Source: Myxococcales bacterium (lineage in GTDB: Bacteria > Myxococcota_A > Polyangia > Haliangiales > Haliangiaceae). From it: a DNA stretch of 55,002 bases. The stretch spans positions 1 to 55,002 of the forward strand of contig JAEUJY010000094.1 in assembly GCA_016794525.1 (NCBI GenBank). The letters run 5' to 3'. The notes below the pieces were generated by a model. That model saw nothing but the letters and a program-made list of their open reading frames with translations, made no database searches and was not told the DNA's origin. The position numbers were made by a program, and so were the translations under genes. Below, piece by piece: positions 1 through 9,199 of this stretch. Position 1 is the stretch's first letter. Each line of letters opens with the position of its first letter.

Positions 1-1597
1 CGAGGTCGAGGCCGTGCGGCGCCGCCTTCACCTTGCCCAAGGACAGCCGGTGCGACCCGGCGCGCAGCCCCAGCTCGAGCATGCGCTCGGGCGGCAGCGC
101 CCGCGCCGCCCGCGCCGCGAACCCGGCCAGCGGTGCCGGCAGGTGGACGCGCGCCGCCAGCTCGGCGGCGATCTCCCAGTCGTGGCGCTGGTCGTCGCCG
201 CGCGCGAACACCGCCGGCGAGTAGCGCGCGACGTTGCGCACGCTGAACGCCGCCAGCGCGACGTCGTAGTCGCTGCGCTCGAGCGCCGACGTCGGCGGCA
301 GGATCACGTGGGCGTGGCGGGTCGTCTCGTTGAGGTGCGGATCGATCGACACCATGAACTCGAGCGTGGCCAGCGCCCGCTCGAGCCGCGGCCCGCCCGG
401 CGTCGACAGCGCCGGGTTGCCGGCGCTGGTGATCAGCGCGCGCACCTGCCCCGGCCCCGGGGTCTCGATCTCGTCGACCAGCGTCACCGCCGGCAGCTCG
501 CCGCCGAACTCGGGCAGCCCGCGCACCCGGCTGCGCCAGCGATCGAAGCCGCCGTCGAAGCCCAGCGTGCGCGCCAGCGGCAGCGCGTCGATCGCCGGCG
601 TCGTGAACATCAGCCCGCCCGGCGCGTCGAGCGCGCCGAGGACGACGTTGACCGCGTAGCACAGCCACGCCGCCAGCCCGCCGAACGCCTGCGTGCAGAC
701 GCCGAGCCGGCCGTACACCACCGGCCGCGCCGCGGCGGCCAGCGTCCGCGCCAGCCCGGCGACGTCGTCGGGCGCGACGCCGGTCAGCGCCGCCGTGCGC
801 GCCGGCGGGTACGCCGCGGCGATCGCCGCCAGCGCGTCGAGCCCGTCGGTGAACTTCGCCAGGCGCCCGGGCCGGGTCAGGCCCTCGGCGAACAGCACGT
901 GCAAGAGCGACAACAGCAGCGCCGCGTCGCCGCCGGGCCGGACGAACAGGTGGCGGCTGGCCAGCTGCGCGGTCTCGGTGCGGCGCGGATCGATCACGAT
1001 CACCTGCCCGCCGCTGGCCAGGATCGCCTTGAGCCGGCCGCGCACGTCGGGCGCGGTCATCAGGCTGCCGTTGGACGCCAGCGGGTTGGCGCCCAGCGCG
1101 ACGAAGCAGTCGCTGCGATCGATGTCGGGCACCGGCATCAGCAGCTGGTCGCCGAACATCTGCAGCGCCGCCAGCATGTGCGGCAGCTGATCGAGCGACG
1201 TCGCCGAGTACGCGTTCTTGGTGCCGAGCCGCCGCAGGAACAGCTGGCCGTAGGTCATCAGGCCGAGGTTGTGCGCCGTCGGGTTGCCCTGGTAGACCGC
1301 GACCGCGTCGGGGCCGTGGGCCGCGCGCACCGCCTTGAGCCGGCTGGCGACGCGATCGAACGCCTCGTCCCAGCCGACCTCGCGCCAGCTCGTCCCCTCG
1401 CGCACCAGCGGCCGCTTGAGGCGATCGGGATCGTGGTGCAGGTCGGCCAGCGCGGTGGCCTTGGGGCACAGGTAGCCGCGCGAGAACGGATCGGCGGCGT
1501 CGCCCCGCACCGCGGTCACCTGCGCCCCCTCCACGTCGATCGCGACGCCACAGGTAGCCTCGCACAAGGGACAGCTGCGATAATGCGTGACGGCCAT
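1..1597 (-). CDS. Molybdopterin-dependent oxidoreductase (C-terminal end cut by window edge)
   Basis: Oxidoreductase of the formate dehydrogenase/nitrate reductase (DMSO reductase) superfamily, using bis-molybdopterin guanine dinucleotide and one 4Fe-4S cluster. The N-terminus carries the cluster ligands CPLCEATC (residues 9-16) and a fourth cysteine in GYLCPKA near residue 46. Further on come the family landmarks YQGNPTAHNLG, SATSLDQ, LGANPLASNGS and IDPRRTETA. The equivalent of the Sec/Cys molybdenum ligand seems to be serine (SATS), as in many uncharacterised members, so the substrate cannot be named. The ATG at 1597 follows GGAG about 9 bases upstream. About 532 residues are visible; the molybdopterin dinucleotide-binding C-terminal domain lies outside the window. 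It is divergent from the cyclase gene, with 27 bases between starts. Family assignment is firm; physiological role is unknown. Confidence 0.92.
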   Translation of the reverse strand, partial: MAVTHYRSCPLCEATCGVAIDVEGAQVTAVRGDAADPFSRGYLCPKATALADLHHDPDRLKRPLVREGTSWREVGWDEAFDRVASRLKAVRAAHGPDAVAVYQGNPTAHNLGLMTYGQLFLRRLGTKNAYSATSLDQLPHMLAALQMFGDQLLMPVPDIDRSDCFVALGANPLASNGSLMTAPDVRGRLKAILASGGQVIVIDPRRTETAQLASRHLFVRPGGDAALLLSLLHVLFAEGLTRPGRLAKFTDGLDALAAIAAAYPPARTAALTGVAPDDVAGLARTLAAAARPVVYGRLGVCTQAFGGLAAWLCYAVNVVLGALDAPGGLMFTTPAIDALPLARTLGFDGGFDRWRSRVRGLPEFGGELPAVTLVDEIETPGPGQVRALITSAGNPALSTPGGPRLERALATLEFMVSIDPHLNETTRHAHVILPPTSALERSDYDVALAAFSVRNVARYSPAVFARGDDQRHDWEIAAELAARVHLPAPLAGFAARAARALPPERMLELGLRAGSHRLSLGKVKAAPHGLDL

Positions 1598-1624
1598 GGT
1601 GTGCTCCGGCCGGCAGTGTAGCCC

Positions 1625-3472
1625 ATGACGGTCTTGACGCTCGACGACGTCCATCGCCTGCACCCGTGGCCGACGCGCCACGGCGAGGCGCCCTCGATCG
1701 AGTTCCTGTGGCAGTTCGACCTCGCCGCGGCGCCGGCCGACGTCTGGCGCGCGACCGCCGACACCTCGCGGCTCAACCGCGCGCTCGGCACCGCCGAGAT
1801 GCACTTCACCGAGCGCGACGGCCAGCGGTTCGGCACGTCGCACAGCGGCGGCCGCGCCCACAGCTGGCTCGAGGTGCCGTGGAACTGGGTGGCCGGCGAG
1901 TGGCTCGAGTGCGTGCGCCTCTACGATCGCGGCTACCCGCGCGCGATGCACGCGATCCAGCGGGTCGATCCGCGCGGCACCGGCACCCGCTACACGGCGT
2001 ACTTCGGCTTCGTGCCGCGCGGCGCGCTGGGCAAGCTCGCGCTCAAGCTCGGGTTCGGCGGCCTCGAGCGCCCGTACCGCAAGGTCATGGCCGAGCTCGA
2101 TCGCCAGCTCACCGCGCTGGCGCCGACGCTGTTGCCGGTCGCCGCGCCGGCGCTGGCCCCGGCGACGCTGGCCCGCATCGCCAGCATCCGCGCCGAGCTC
2201 GCCGGCAAGGACCTCGACCGCGCGGCGGTCGATCGGCTGTGCGACTTCGTCGCGACCGCCGACGACCTCGACGTCGGCCGGATCCAGGTGCGCGAGCGCG
2301 CGCGGGCCTGGGGCCTCGACGAGGAGCGCCTGCTCGCGGTGTTCCTGCACGCCACCCGCGCCGGCCTGCTGGCGCTGTCGTGGGACGTGGTCTGCCCGCA
2401 CTGCCGCGGCAGCGAGGGCGTGCCCGCGCTCGACGCGCTGCCGACCGCGGCCCACTGCGAGACCTGCAAGCTCGACTTCGGCACCGATCGCGACAACGCC
2501 ATCGAGATCACGTTCCGCGTCCACCGCTCGATCCGCGACGTGCCCGAGCGCGCCTTCTGCAGCGCCGAGCCGGCGCGCAAGGATCACATCCGGCTGCAGT
2601 GGGTGGTGCCGCCGGGCGCCGCCGCCGAGCTGGCGCCGACGCTGGCGCCGCGCCGCTACCGGGCCCGGGTCGAGGGCGAGGAGCGCTACGGCTACCTCGA
2701 CGTCGGCGCCGACGGCGCCGCCGCGGTCGAGTGGCGGGCCAGCGCCGGCGCCGGCGAGCACGCGGTCGCCGCCACCCCGCGGCTGCGCCTCGCCAACGAC
2801 CGCGCCGACGACGCGGTGTTCATCGTCGAGGAGGCCGCCTGGTCCGACGTCGCGCTGCGGCCGGGCCGGCTGCTGTCGTTCCAGGAGTTCCGCGATCTGT
2901 TCAGCGAGGAGTACCTCGGCACCGACGTCCAGCTGGCGATCGGCGAGCAGACGATCCTGTTCACCGACATGGTCGGCTCGACCAACCTCTACGCGACCCG
3001 CGGCGATCCCGGCGCGTTCGTCGAGGTGCGCCGCCACTTCGCCGTGCTGTTCGAGCTGGTGCGTGCGCACCGGGGCGCGGTGGTCAAGACGATCGGCGAC
3101 GCGGTCATGGCCGCGTTCGGCGATCCGCTCGACGCGGTGGTGTGCGCCAAGGCGATCCACGATCGCTTCCCGCCCGGCTGCGCCGACTCGGTCGCGGTGC
3201 TGCGGATCTCGCTCAACACCGGCCCGTGCATCGCGGTCCGGCTCAACGCCAACATCGACTACTTCGGCAGCACGGTGAACGTCGCCGCCAAGCTGCAGGC
3301 GCTGGCCGAGGCCTGGCAGATCGCGATGAGCAAGGCCACCTACGAGGCGCCCGGCGTCGCCGCGTGGCTGCGCGACCAGGGCGCGACCCTCGAGGACGAC
3401 GCCTACACCTCGCCGGCGCTGCCGGCGCCGGTCGCGGCGCGGCGCTGGACGGTCTACCGCGCCGCCGAATGA
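1625..3472 (+). CDS. SRPBCC - DUF5939 - class III adenylate/guanylate cyclase
   Basis: Three-part signalling protein of 615 residues with no signal peptide or membrane segment, so probably cytosolic. Residues about 25-155 look like an SRPBCC/START-type ligand-binding fold. The middle (about 165-420) resembles DUF5939, the partner domain of many bacterial cyclases, and includes a probable zinc ribbon, CPHC near 257 and CETC near 278. Residues about 440-600 form the class III cyclase domain: FTDMVGST (metal Asp), KTIGDAVMAAF (second metal Asp) and VNVAAKL. In that last motif the usual transition-state Arg is Lys, so activity may be altered. Expected reaction is ATP or GTP to the cyclic nucleotide and pyrophosphate; ATP preference is not settled by sequence. 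The next gene is convergent, 22 bases away. Confidence 0.9.
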   Translation: MTVLTLDDVHRLHPWPTRHGEAPSIEFLWQFDLAAAPADVWRATADTSRLNRALGTAEMHFTERDGQRFGTSHSGGRAHSWLEVPWNWVAGEWLECVRLYDRGYPRAMHAIQRVDPRGTGTRYTAYFGFVPRGALGKLALKLGFGGLERPYRKVMAELDRQLTALAPTLLPVAAPALAPATLARIASIRAELAGKDLDRAAVDRLCDFVATADDLDVGRIQVRERARAWGLDEERLLAVFLHATRAGLLALSWDVVCPHCRGSEGVPALDALPTAAHCETCKLDFGTDRDNAIEITFRVHRSIRDVPERAFCSAEPARKDHIRLQWVVPPGAAAELAPTLAPRRYRARVEGEERYGYLDVGADGAAAVEWRASAGAGEHAVAATPRLRLANDRADDAVFIVEEAAWSDVALRPGRLLSFQEFRDLFSEEYLGTDVQLAIGEQTILFTDMVGSTNLYATRGDPGAFVEVRRHFAVLFELVRAHRGAVVKTIGDAVMAAFGDPLDAVVCAKAIHDRFPPGCADSVAVLRISLNTGPCIAVRLNANIDYFGSTVNVAAKLQALAEAWQIAMSKATYEAPGVAAWLRDQGATLEDDAYTSPALPAPVAARRWTVYRAAE

Positions 3473-3494
3473 CGCCGCTGCATGACGGCGCCGC

Positions 3495-4646
3495 TCACTC
3501 GCCGACGCGATCGAGGTCGCGCAGGATCAGCAGCGCCTGCTGGCGCGCGTCGGCGCGATCGGCGTAGCGCGCCGGCCACGCGGCGCACAGCCGGTCGGTG
3601 ATCGCCTCGACGTCGAGCTGCGCCGGCGGCGCCGCCCCCAGCGCGACCGCCAGCCGCGCCACCGCCGGGGCCACCGGCAGCGGGCCGCCGCGGCGGACGC
3701 CCAGCTGCGCCAGCAGATCGTCGCGCTCGCCGACCAGCGCGTCGACCGCGTCCATCGCGCGGACCTCGCCGCGGTTGCGCACGGTCCACGCCCACGTGCC
3801 GCCGGCGACGACCGCCCGCGGGATGACCTCGACCTCGAGCACGTCGCCGGGCGCGGCCGGCAGCGGCGGCTCGATCGGCAGCACTGTCTGCAGCCAGTGG
3901 GTCGGCGCCGCGCCGACCGCGGTGGTCAGCGTCACGCCCGGCGCCAGCGTCGCGACGAAGCTCACCGCGATCGCGGTGACCGGGCCGGCGGTCGCGATCG
4001 GCACCGCGGCGGTGACCCGGGTCGGCGTCGGCGCGCTGGCGTCGTGCGCGACGCCGCCCACCTCGGGGCCGCACAGCTCGGCCGGCGCCAGCCGCGCGTA
4101 GCTCGGCCGGTGGCGCAGCCGCTCGGCCAGCGGCGACAGATCGAGCCCGGCGACGTCGGCCACCGCCGCCAGCTCGCGCGCCAGCGCCGCCGGCCGCGCC
4201 GCCGCGAACACCAGCTGGTAGCTGGCCGGGATCGTCACCGCGTCGGGGCGCGCCCAGCGCCGGGCCAGCCGGTACAGGCGGTGGACGTCCTCGGCCGGCG
4301 CGAAGTGCCCGAGCAGCTCGGCGACGATCACCCGCGGCGCCTCGGGCAGCGCGTCGATCGCCTCGACGTCGGCGCGCACCGGCTCGACGACGTCGGCCAG
4401 CTGGTTGTGCGCGATCAGCGCGCGCGCCAGCGCGATCGCGCCGCTGCGCTCGACCGCGTAGACCCGCCGCGCGCCGGCCCGCGCCGCCAGCATCGCCAGC
4501 ACGCCGCTGCCGGTGCCGAGATCGACGACGACGTCGCCCGGGCGCACCGTCGCCGCGATCGCCCGCGCGTAGGCGTCGACCCGCACCCGATCGAGCAGCA
4601 TCGTCGCCTGCTCGGCGGGATCGACGTAGCCGAGCCAGAACGTCAT
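3495..4646 (-). CDS. SAM-dependent methyltransferase, PRMT-like
   Basis: 383-residue protein with a Rossmann-type SAM-binding domain at the N-terminus: motif I VVDLGTGSG (about residues 40-48), the acidic post-I strand VYAVERS, and an EPVRADVEAI motif. The following VIVAELLG resembles the double-E loop region of protein arginine methyltransferases and the L11 methyltransferase group, but only one Glu is obvious. The C-terminal 200 residues are beta-rich, as in the PRMT barrel. It methylates an unknown substrate, probably protein. The stop faces the cyclase gene across a short gap in which the two stop codons flank a weak CGCCG/CGGCG hairpin. A 26-base gap separates its start from the stop of the lipoprotein gene upstream, so the two may be cotranscribed. 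Confidence 0.85.
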   Translation of the reverse strand: MTFWLGYVDPAEQATMLLDRVRVDAYARAIAATVRPGDVVVDLGTGSGVLAMLAARAGARRVYAVERSGAIALARALIAHNQLADVVEPVRADVEAIDALPEAPRVIVAELLGHFAPAEDVHRLYRLARRWARPDAVTIPASYQLVFAAARPAALARELAAVADVAGLDLSPLAERLRHRPSYARLAPAELCGPEVGGVAHDASAPTPTRVTAAVPIATAGPVTAIAVSFVATLAPGVTLTTAVGAAPTHWLQTVLPIEPPLPAAPGDVLEVEVIPRAVVAGGTWAWTVRNRGEVRAMDAVDALVGERDDLLAQLGVRRGGPLPVAPAVARLAVALGAAPPAQLDVEAITDRLCAAWPARYADRADARQQALLILRDLDRVGE

Positions 4647-4672
4647 CGCGGCCTACCCGCGCGCCGCCGCGC

Positions 4673-5842
4673 TCACGGCACGCACATGCGCATCGCCCAC
4701 AGCGACGTGGTCGTGCCGTCGACCTGCAGCCAGAACAAGAACGGGTGCTCGCCGTGGACGGCGACGTCGTGGGCCTTCAGCCCGGCCGCGGTGACCACCA
4801 CGCCGGGCGTCAGCGCCGGCAGCGCCTGCGAGTCGGGGCCGAGCAGCGCGCGGCCCAGCCGATCGGTGCCGACCTGGAACGCGTACCAGACGCCGGCGCT
4901 GGTCGCGCCCAGCCGCGGCGTCGACGCGGTGTTGCCGGCGTCGTCGCCGAACACCTCGTGGTGCATCGGCAGCATCGTGCCCGGCGGCCCGCCGGTGGCC
5001 CACACGCGGTTGTCCTCGCAGTTCCAGCCCGCGACCACCGAGGTGCCGCCCGGCGCCACCACCAGGCTGGCGTTGTGGCAGGTCATCGAGATCGCCTGGC
5101 GGGTGGTGTCGTTGGCGGTCAGCGCGCCGTCGGCCACCACCACGTCGCAGTTGCTGCCGTTGCCGGTGATCGCCGCGTAGCCGCCGCCCAGCGGCCGCAC
5201 CGCCAGCGCCTCGGGCATCGCGGTGAACATCGGATCGGGCCCGGCGACGAGGTTGCCGTCGACGTCGAGCGCGACCGCGTGCGAGTCGGCGGCGGTGCCG
5301 ACCATCGCGACGAAGCGGGTGCGCCCGGGATCGGGCGCCAGGTAGTCGAAGCCGAACGCGCGGTGGCCGTCGATCCGCGTCGACGAGCCGCGGTCGTAGC
5401 CGGCGGCGTCGAGCGGCAGGAACTTGACGCCGTTGTTGGCGGCGTCGTCGACCGCCAGCAGCACCTGATCGCCGAGCGCGGCGATCGCGATCGGCCCCTC
5501 CTTGGTCGCCGCCACCGAGTCGCTCTGGGTGGTGGCCAGGTACGGGCCGCTGCCGTCGGCGCCCAGCGCCAGGCCGCTGGTGTGGGTCTGGCTGCCGCCG
5601 GTCTGCCACGCGGCGACGAAGCCGGTCGTGGTCGCGGCGACGTCGAGCGCGAAGGTCGACGCCGACGCGCCGCCGGTGTCGCCGAGGTCGATCAGCTGGA
5701 CCGGCGTGTCGCACGCCATCAGCGTGCCCGGCGGCGGGCCGGCCTCGGCGCTGTCGCCCTGGGCGTCGACCGCGGCCGGGTCGTAGCCGATCCGCCCGCA
5801 GCCAGCGGCGGCGATCGCGACGACGAGCCAGCGGGTCCGCAT
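4673..5842 (-). CDS. Secreted lipoprotein of unknown function (CGRIGYD type)
   Basis: 389-residue predicted lipoprotein. The N-terminus MRTRWLVVAIAAAGC is a short signal peptide ending in an AAGC lipobox, followed by GRIGYDPAAVDAQGDSA, a linker style typical of Kofleriaceae lipoproteins. The remainder is Gly/Ala/Thr-rich with repeated strand-like segments (for example FALDVAATTTGFVAAW and ALDVDGNLVAG) suggesting a beta-propeller or other repeated beta fold; no catalytic motif is visible. The start at 5842 is chosen over the in-frame ATG at 5851 because a TACGAT -10-like hexamer lies exactly 7 bases before it, matching the leaderless pattern of this window. Function unknown. Confidence 0.8.
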   Translation of the reverse strand: MRTRWLVVAIAAAGCGRIGYDPAAVDAQGDSAEAGPPPGTLMACDTPVQLIDLGDTGGASASTFALDVAATTTGFVAAWQTGGSQTHTSGLALGADGSGPYLATTQSDSVAATKEGPIAIAALGDQVLLAVDDAANNGVKFLPLDAAGYDRGSSTRIDGHRAFGFDYLAPDPGRTRFVAMVGTAADSHAVALDVDGNLVAGPDPMFTAMPEALAVRPLGGGYAAITGNGSNCDVVVADGALTANDTTRQAISMTCHNASLVVAPGGTSVVAGWNCEDNRVWATGGPPGTMLPMHHEVFGDDAGNTASTPRLGATSAGVWYAFQVGTDRLGRALLGPDSQALPALTPGVVVTAAGLKAHDVAVHGEHPFLFWLQVDGTTTSLWAMRMCVP

Positions 5843-5849
5843 CGGCGGC

Positions 5850-5855
5850 ATCGTA
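5850..5855 (-). promoter_or_regulatory. -10 element TACGAT, leaderless start
   Basis: TACGAT on the minus strand ends 7 bases before the ATG at 5842, so transcription should begin at or next to the start codon. No clear -35 box is seen. Confidence 0.5.
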
Positions 5856-5922
5856 GCGCAGGCGCGCCGCGCCGGGTACCCAACTCGCGGCCTGGCGGCC
5901 GGGGCGACACGCCTGCCGGGAC

Positions 5923-7161
5923 TCAGCGCCGGGTCAGGACCAGGTGGTGGTCGGCCAGCGTGCGCTCGGCGAACGCGGCCTGCGAGAACGCCAGGTACAG
6001 CGTCCACGCGCGCACGAACGCCGCGTCGAAGCCGAGCCGGGTGATCGTCGGCAGCGCCGCGTCGAAGCGGGCCCGCCACGCCGCCAGCGTCGGCGCGTAG
6101 TCGGGGCCGATGTCGTCGGCCTCGGTCAAGGTCAGGCCGGTGCCGGTCAGCGCCGCGCCGATCGCGCCCAGCGACGGGATCAGCGACCCGGGGAAGATGT
6201 ACGTCTGCATCCAGTCGACCGAGCGCCGGTACGCCGCGAACCGCGCGTCGGGCATCGTGATCGACTGGATCGCCGCGCGGCCGCCCGGGCGCAGCCGCTC
6301 GCCGACGGTGGCGAAGTAGCGCGGCAGGTACTCGTAGCCGACCGCCTCGAGCATCTCGCACGACAGGATCGCGTCGTAGCGGCCGTCGACGTCGCGGTAG
6401 TCGCACAGCCGGAACGTCACGCGATCGGCCAGCCCCTCGGCCGCGGCGCGGGCGGTGGCGTGGGCCAGCTGCGCCGGCGACACCGTGATCGCGGTGACGT
6501 GGCAACCGCGGGTGCGGGCCGCGTGCAGCGCCAGCGCGCCCCAGCCGCAGCCGATCTCCAGCACGCGATCGCCGGGCCCGATGCCGGCCAGCGCGCACAG
6601 CCGCTCGAGCTTGGCGGTCTGCGCCGCGGCCAGATCGGCGGCGCCGTCGCGCCACAGCGCGCACGAGTAGACCAGCTGCTCGTCGAGGAACGCCTGGTAG
6701 AACGCGTTGCCGAGATCGTAGTGGGCGTGGATGTTGCGCGCCGAGCCGGCGCGATCGTTGGCCGCGCGCTGGTGGCGCCACCGGGTCGGCAGCTGGGCCA
6801 GCCACGTCACCGGCGACTCGACGCCGCTGGCGCCGGTCGCGCGCAGGAACCACCCCAGCGCCGCCGGCAGGTCGTCGGCGTCCCAGTCGCCGGCGGTGTA
6901 GCCCTCGCCGGCGCCCAGCTCGCCGCGCCACAGCATCCGGGCGAACGCGCGATCGTCGTGGACCCGCAGCACCGCGGCCCGCTCGCCCTGGCCCAGCGCG
7001 ACCCGCCGGCCGTCGGGGAGCACCAGCTCGACCCGGCGATCGGCGGCGGCGCTGGCCAGCCGCGCCAGCACCACCCGGCGGGCCAGGCGGCCCAGCGGCT
7101 CGAGCGCGCGCGGGATCGGCGACGCGAGCGGATGGACCGAGCGGCGCGCGAGCGAGGTCAT
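5923..7161 (-). CDS. cfa: Cyclopropane-fatty-acyl-phospholipid synthase family methyltransferase
   Basis: 412-residue SAM-dependent enzyme that modifies the double bond of unsaturated phospholipid acyl chains at the membrane surface. Family marks: NIHAHYDLGNAFY (about 143-155), YSCALW (175-180), the SAM loop VLEIGCGWG (200-208), CEMLEAVGYEY and IFPGSLIPS. Length is close to the usual 380-430 residues. It is the last gene of a run with a DUF1365 protein, an FAD oxidoreductase and a lipoprotein, 32 bases after the DUF1365 stop. This FAD oxidoreductase/DUF1365/CFA trio is a recurring bacterial cluster tied to unusual fatty-acid modification, so the product may be a methylated or otherwise altered acyl chain rather than a plain cyclopropane; that is inference. 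Confidence 0.92.
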   Translation of the reverse strand: MTSLARRSVHPLASPIPRALEPLGRLARRVVLARLASAAADRRVELVLPDGRRVALGQGERAAVLRVHDDRAFARMLWRGELGAGEGYTAGDWDADDLPAALGWFLRATGASGVESPVTWLAQLPTRWRHQRAANDRAGSARNIHAHYDLGNAFYQAFLDEQLVYSCALWRDGAADLAAAQTAKLERLCALAGIGPGDRVLEIGCGWGALALHAARTRGCHVTAITVSPAQLAHATARAAAEGLADRVTFRLCDYRDVDGRYDAILSCEMLEAVGYEYLPRYFATVGERLRPGGRAAIQSITMPDARFAAYRRSVDWMQTYIFPGSLIPSLGAIGAALTGTGLTLTEADDIGPDYAPTLAAWRARFDAALPTITRLGFDAAFVRAWTLYLAFSQAAFAERTLADHHLVLTRR

Positions 7162-7193
7162 GCGTCGAGTTTGATGCACCGGCGCCGCCGACG

Positions 7194-7964
7194 TTACAGC
7201 GCCGCCGGCCGATGATCGGGCCCCGGGCGACGGAACGGCACGCGGCGCAGGTGGTTCCACACCGCCTCGCCGTAGATCAGCGCGACGACCTGCAGGCTCA
7301 TCAGCGGGAACCGCACCGCCGCGGCGGCCAGCGCGCGATCGGTGAGCGGCACCCGGGCCCCGGCCAGGTGCGCGACGAACACCCGCTCGCCGTCGGGCCG
7401 GTCGACGTCCATGTGCACCGCCAGCCGCGGCCCGTCGGGCGGTCCGGCCGCGAACTCGAACGCGTAGCGGGCGTCGCCGTGCAGGAACGGCGACACGAAG
7501 AACGCGCGGTCGACGACGAACCGCGCCCGCGCCGGGCCGGCGTCGACCCGCTGCGCCGGGCCGAGCAGGTAGCGGTGGCGGCCGCCGTAGGTGTTGCGCA
7601 CGTCGGCGATCACCGACGCCAGCCGGCCGGCGGCGTCGTAGCCGCAGAAGAAGCTGACCGGGTTGAAGACGTAGTTGGCGGTGCGCAGCTGCGTCACCAG
7701 CCGCGTGGTGGCCGGCCGCGGCAGCCCGGCCGCGGCCAGCCGCGCGTGGTACGCCTCGACCAGCCCGCGGCCGGCGTCGTCGTAGTCGCGATCGTGCAGC
7801 GACCACAGGTTGGCCCGGTTGTGGCCGAACAGCCGCAGCCCGCGGTGCAGCGCGGGCAACTCGTCGAGATCGAGGTGCGCGGTGACGATCGGGTAGCGGA
7901 ACGTGCGCGCGTAGCGATCGCGGCGGACGTGGACCAGGTGGCCCTGGTACAGCGCCGAGTTCAC
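7194..7964 (-). CDS. DUF1365 family protein
   Basis: 256-residue member of DUF1365, recognised by the N-terminal YQGHLVHVRRDRYARTFRYP, FGHNRANLWSLHDRDY, and the central NYVFNPVSFFCGYD and VRNTYGGRHRY motifs. DUF1365 proteins are found with CFA-synthase-like enzymes and an FAD oxidoreductase; the biochemical role is not established. The start is GTG at 7964, which overlaps the stop of the upstream oxidoreductase gene in a GTGA arrangement, indicating translational coupling. No signal peptide is seen. Confidence 0.9.
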   Translation of the reverse strand: MNSALYQGHLVHVRRDRYARTFRYPIVTAHLDLDELPALHRGLRLFGHNRANLWSLHDRDYDDAGRGLVEAYHARLAAAGLPRPATTRLVTQLRTANYVFNPVSFFCGYDAAGRLASVIADVRNTYGGRHRYLLGPAQRVDAGPARARFVVDRAFFVSPFLHGDARYAFEFAAGPPDGPRLAVHMDVDRPDGERVFVAHLAGARVPLTDRALAAAAVRFPLMSLQVVALIYGEAVWNHLRRVPFRRPGPDHRPAAL

Positions 7965-9199
7965 GCGCCCTCGTCGGCGAGCAGCCGCGCCGCCGCCACC
8001 TGCCCCGAGCGCAGGCCGTCCTCGTGGAAGCCGAACCCGGTCCAGGCCCCGGCGAAGTAGGTGCGGGCCACGCCCTGCAGCCGCGGCAGCCCGGCGTGGG
8101 CGTCGAGCGCGGCGAAGTCGAACTGCGGGTGCTCGAACGTCACCGCGTGGTGGACCGGCGCCAGCGGCCGGTCGGGGTTGAGCGTCACCAGGTACGGCGG
8201 CGCGGTCGGCAGCCCCTGCAGCCGGTTCATCCAGTAGGTGATGCGCGCCGGCCCGGCGCCGCCGACGTAGTTCCACGACGCCCACGCGTCGCGCGCCCGC
8301 GGCATGACCCCGACGTCGCCGTGCAGCACCGTCCGGTTTTCGGACGTCGCCAGCGGGCCGAGCAGGCGGCGCTCGGCGGCGGTCGGCGTCGCCAGCAGCG
8401 CCAGCGCCCGCGGCGCCGAGGTCGCCAGCACGACGCGGTCGCAGCGGTGCTCGGCGCCGTCGATCACCAGCGTCGCGCCGCGATCGTCGCGGTGGATCGC
8501 GGTCACCGCGGCCCGGGTGCGCGCCGCGAACCCGCCGGCCGCGACCAGCGCCCGCACGTAGGTCGCGCTGCCGCCGATCACGGTCCGCCACGGGTGCGGC
8601 CGGGTCAGCCGCAGCATGCCGTGGTGGTGGAGGAACCGCAGGAAGGTCTCGGCCGGGAACGCGCCGCAGCGATCGGGCGCCAGCGACCACAGCGACGCCG
8701 CCAGCGGCACGACGAACCGATCGCGCACGTCGGCGGCGATGCCGCGGTCGTGGAGCCAGGCGTCGAGCGTCGCGCGCCGCGTGCGATCGCTGCCGAGATC
8801 GCGCCGGCCGACCGCGAGCAGGCGCGCCACCTCGGCCAGCATCCGCCAGTGCCGCGGCGAGCCCAGCCGGCGCCGCTGCGCGAACCAGCCGCGCGGCGAG
8901 GCGCTCGACCACTCGAGCCGATCGTCGCCGTCGTCGACCGCCACCGAGAACGCCATCGGCGTCTCGCGCGACCGCACGCCGAGCTCATCGAGCAGCGCGG
9001 TGAAGCGCGGGTAGCTCGGCCGCGAGAACACGATGAAGCCGAGATCGACCGGCGTGCCGTCGACCACCGCGGTGTGGACGTGGCCGCCGAGGTCGGCCGC
9101 CGCCTCGAACACCGTCACGTCGGCGCGGCCGGCCAGCGCGCGCGCCGCCCCCAGGCCGGCGACGCCGGCGCCCACGATCGCGACGCGCGGTCGGGTCAC
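7961..9199 (-). CDS. FAD/NAD(P)-binding amine oxidase-type oxidoreductase
   Basis: 412-residue flavoprotein. The dinucleotide-binding GAGVAGLGAARAL motif begins near residue 11, followed by the acidic strand VTVFEAA and the LGGHVHT motif; the C-terminus has the FAGAWTGFGFHEDGL flavin-contact segment typical of amine oxidase/protoporphyrinogen oxidase-like enzymes. With DUF1365 and the CFA-family methyltransferase it forms a conserved fatty-acid-modification cluster; desaturation or oxidation of a methylated acyl chain (as in furan fatty acid formation in some alphaproteobacteria) is a possible role, by inference. The GTG start at 9199 overlaps the preceding lipoprotein's stop (GTGA), and its own stop overlaps the DUF1365 start. 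Confidence 0.9.
   Translation of the reverse strand: MTRPRVAIVGAGVAGLGAARALAGRADVTVFEAAADLGGHVHTAVVDGTPVDLGFIVFSRPSYPRFTALLDELGVRSRETPMAFSVAVDDGDDRLEWSSASPRGWFAQRRRLGSPRHWRMLAEVARLLAVGRRDLGSDRTRRATLDAWLHDRGIAADVRDRFVVPLAASLWSLAPDRCGAFPAETFLRFLHHHGMLRLTRPHPWRTVIGGSATYVRALVAAGGFAARTRAAVTAIHRDDRGATLVIDGAEHRCDRVVLATSAPRALALLATPTAAERRLLGPLATSENRTVLHGDVGVMPRARDAWASWNYVGGAGPARITYWMNRLQGLPTAPPYLVTLNPDRPLAPVHHAVTFEHPQFDFAALDAHAGLPRLQGVARTYFAGAWTGFGFHEDGLRSGQVAAARLLADEGA

Noticed and set aside
14-1621. Long plus-strand open frame opposite the molybdopterin oxidoreductase
   Set aside because: Arg/Ala/Pro-rich product with no domain; it mirrors a minus-strand gene with clear Fe-S motifs. High GC leaves many antisense frames open.
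3473-3494. Terminator between the cyclase and methyltransferase genes
   Set aside because: Only a 5-bp CGCCG/CGGCG pairing without a U-tract; too weak to list.
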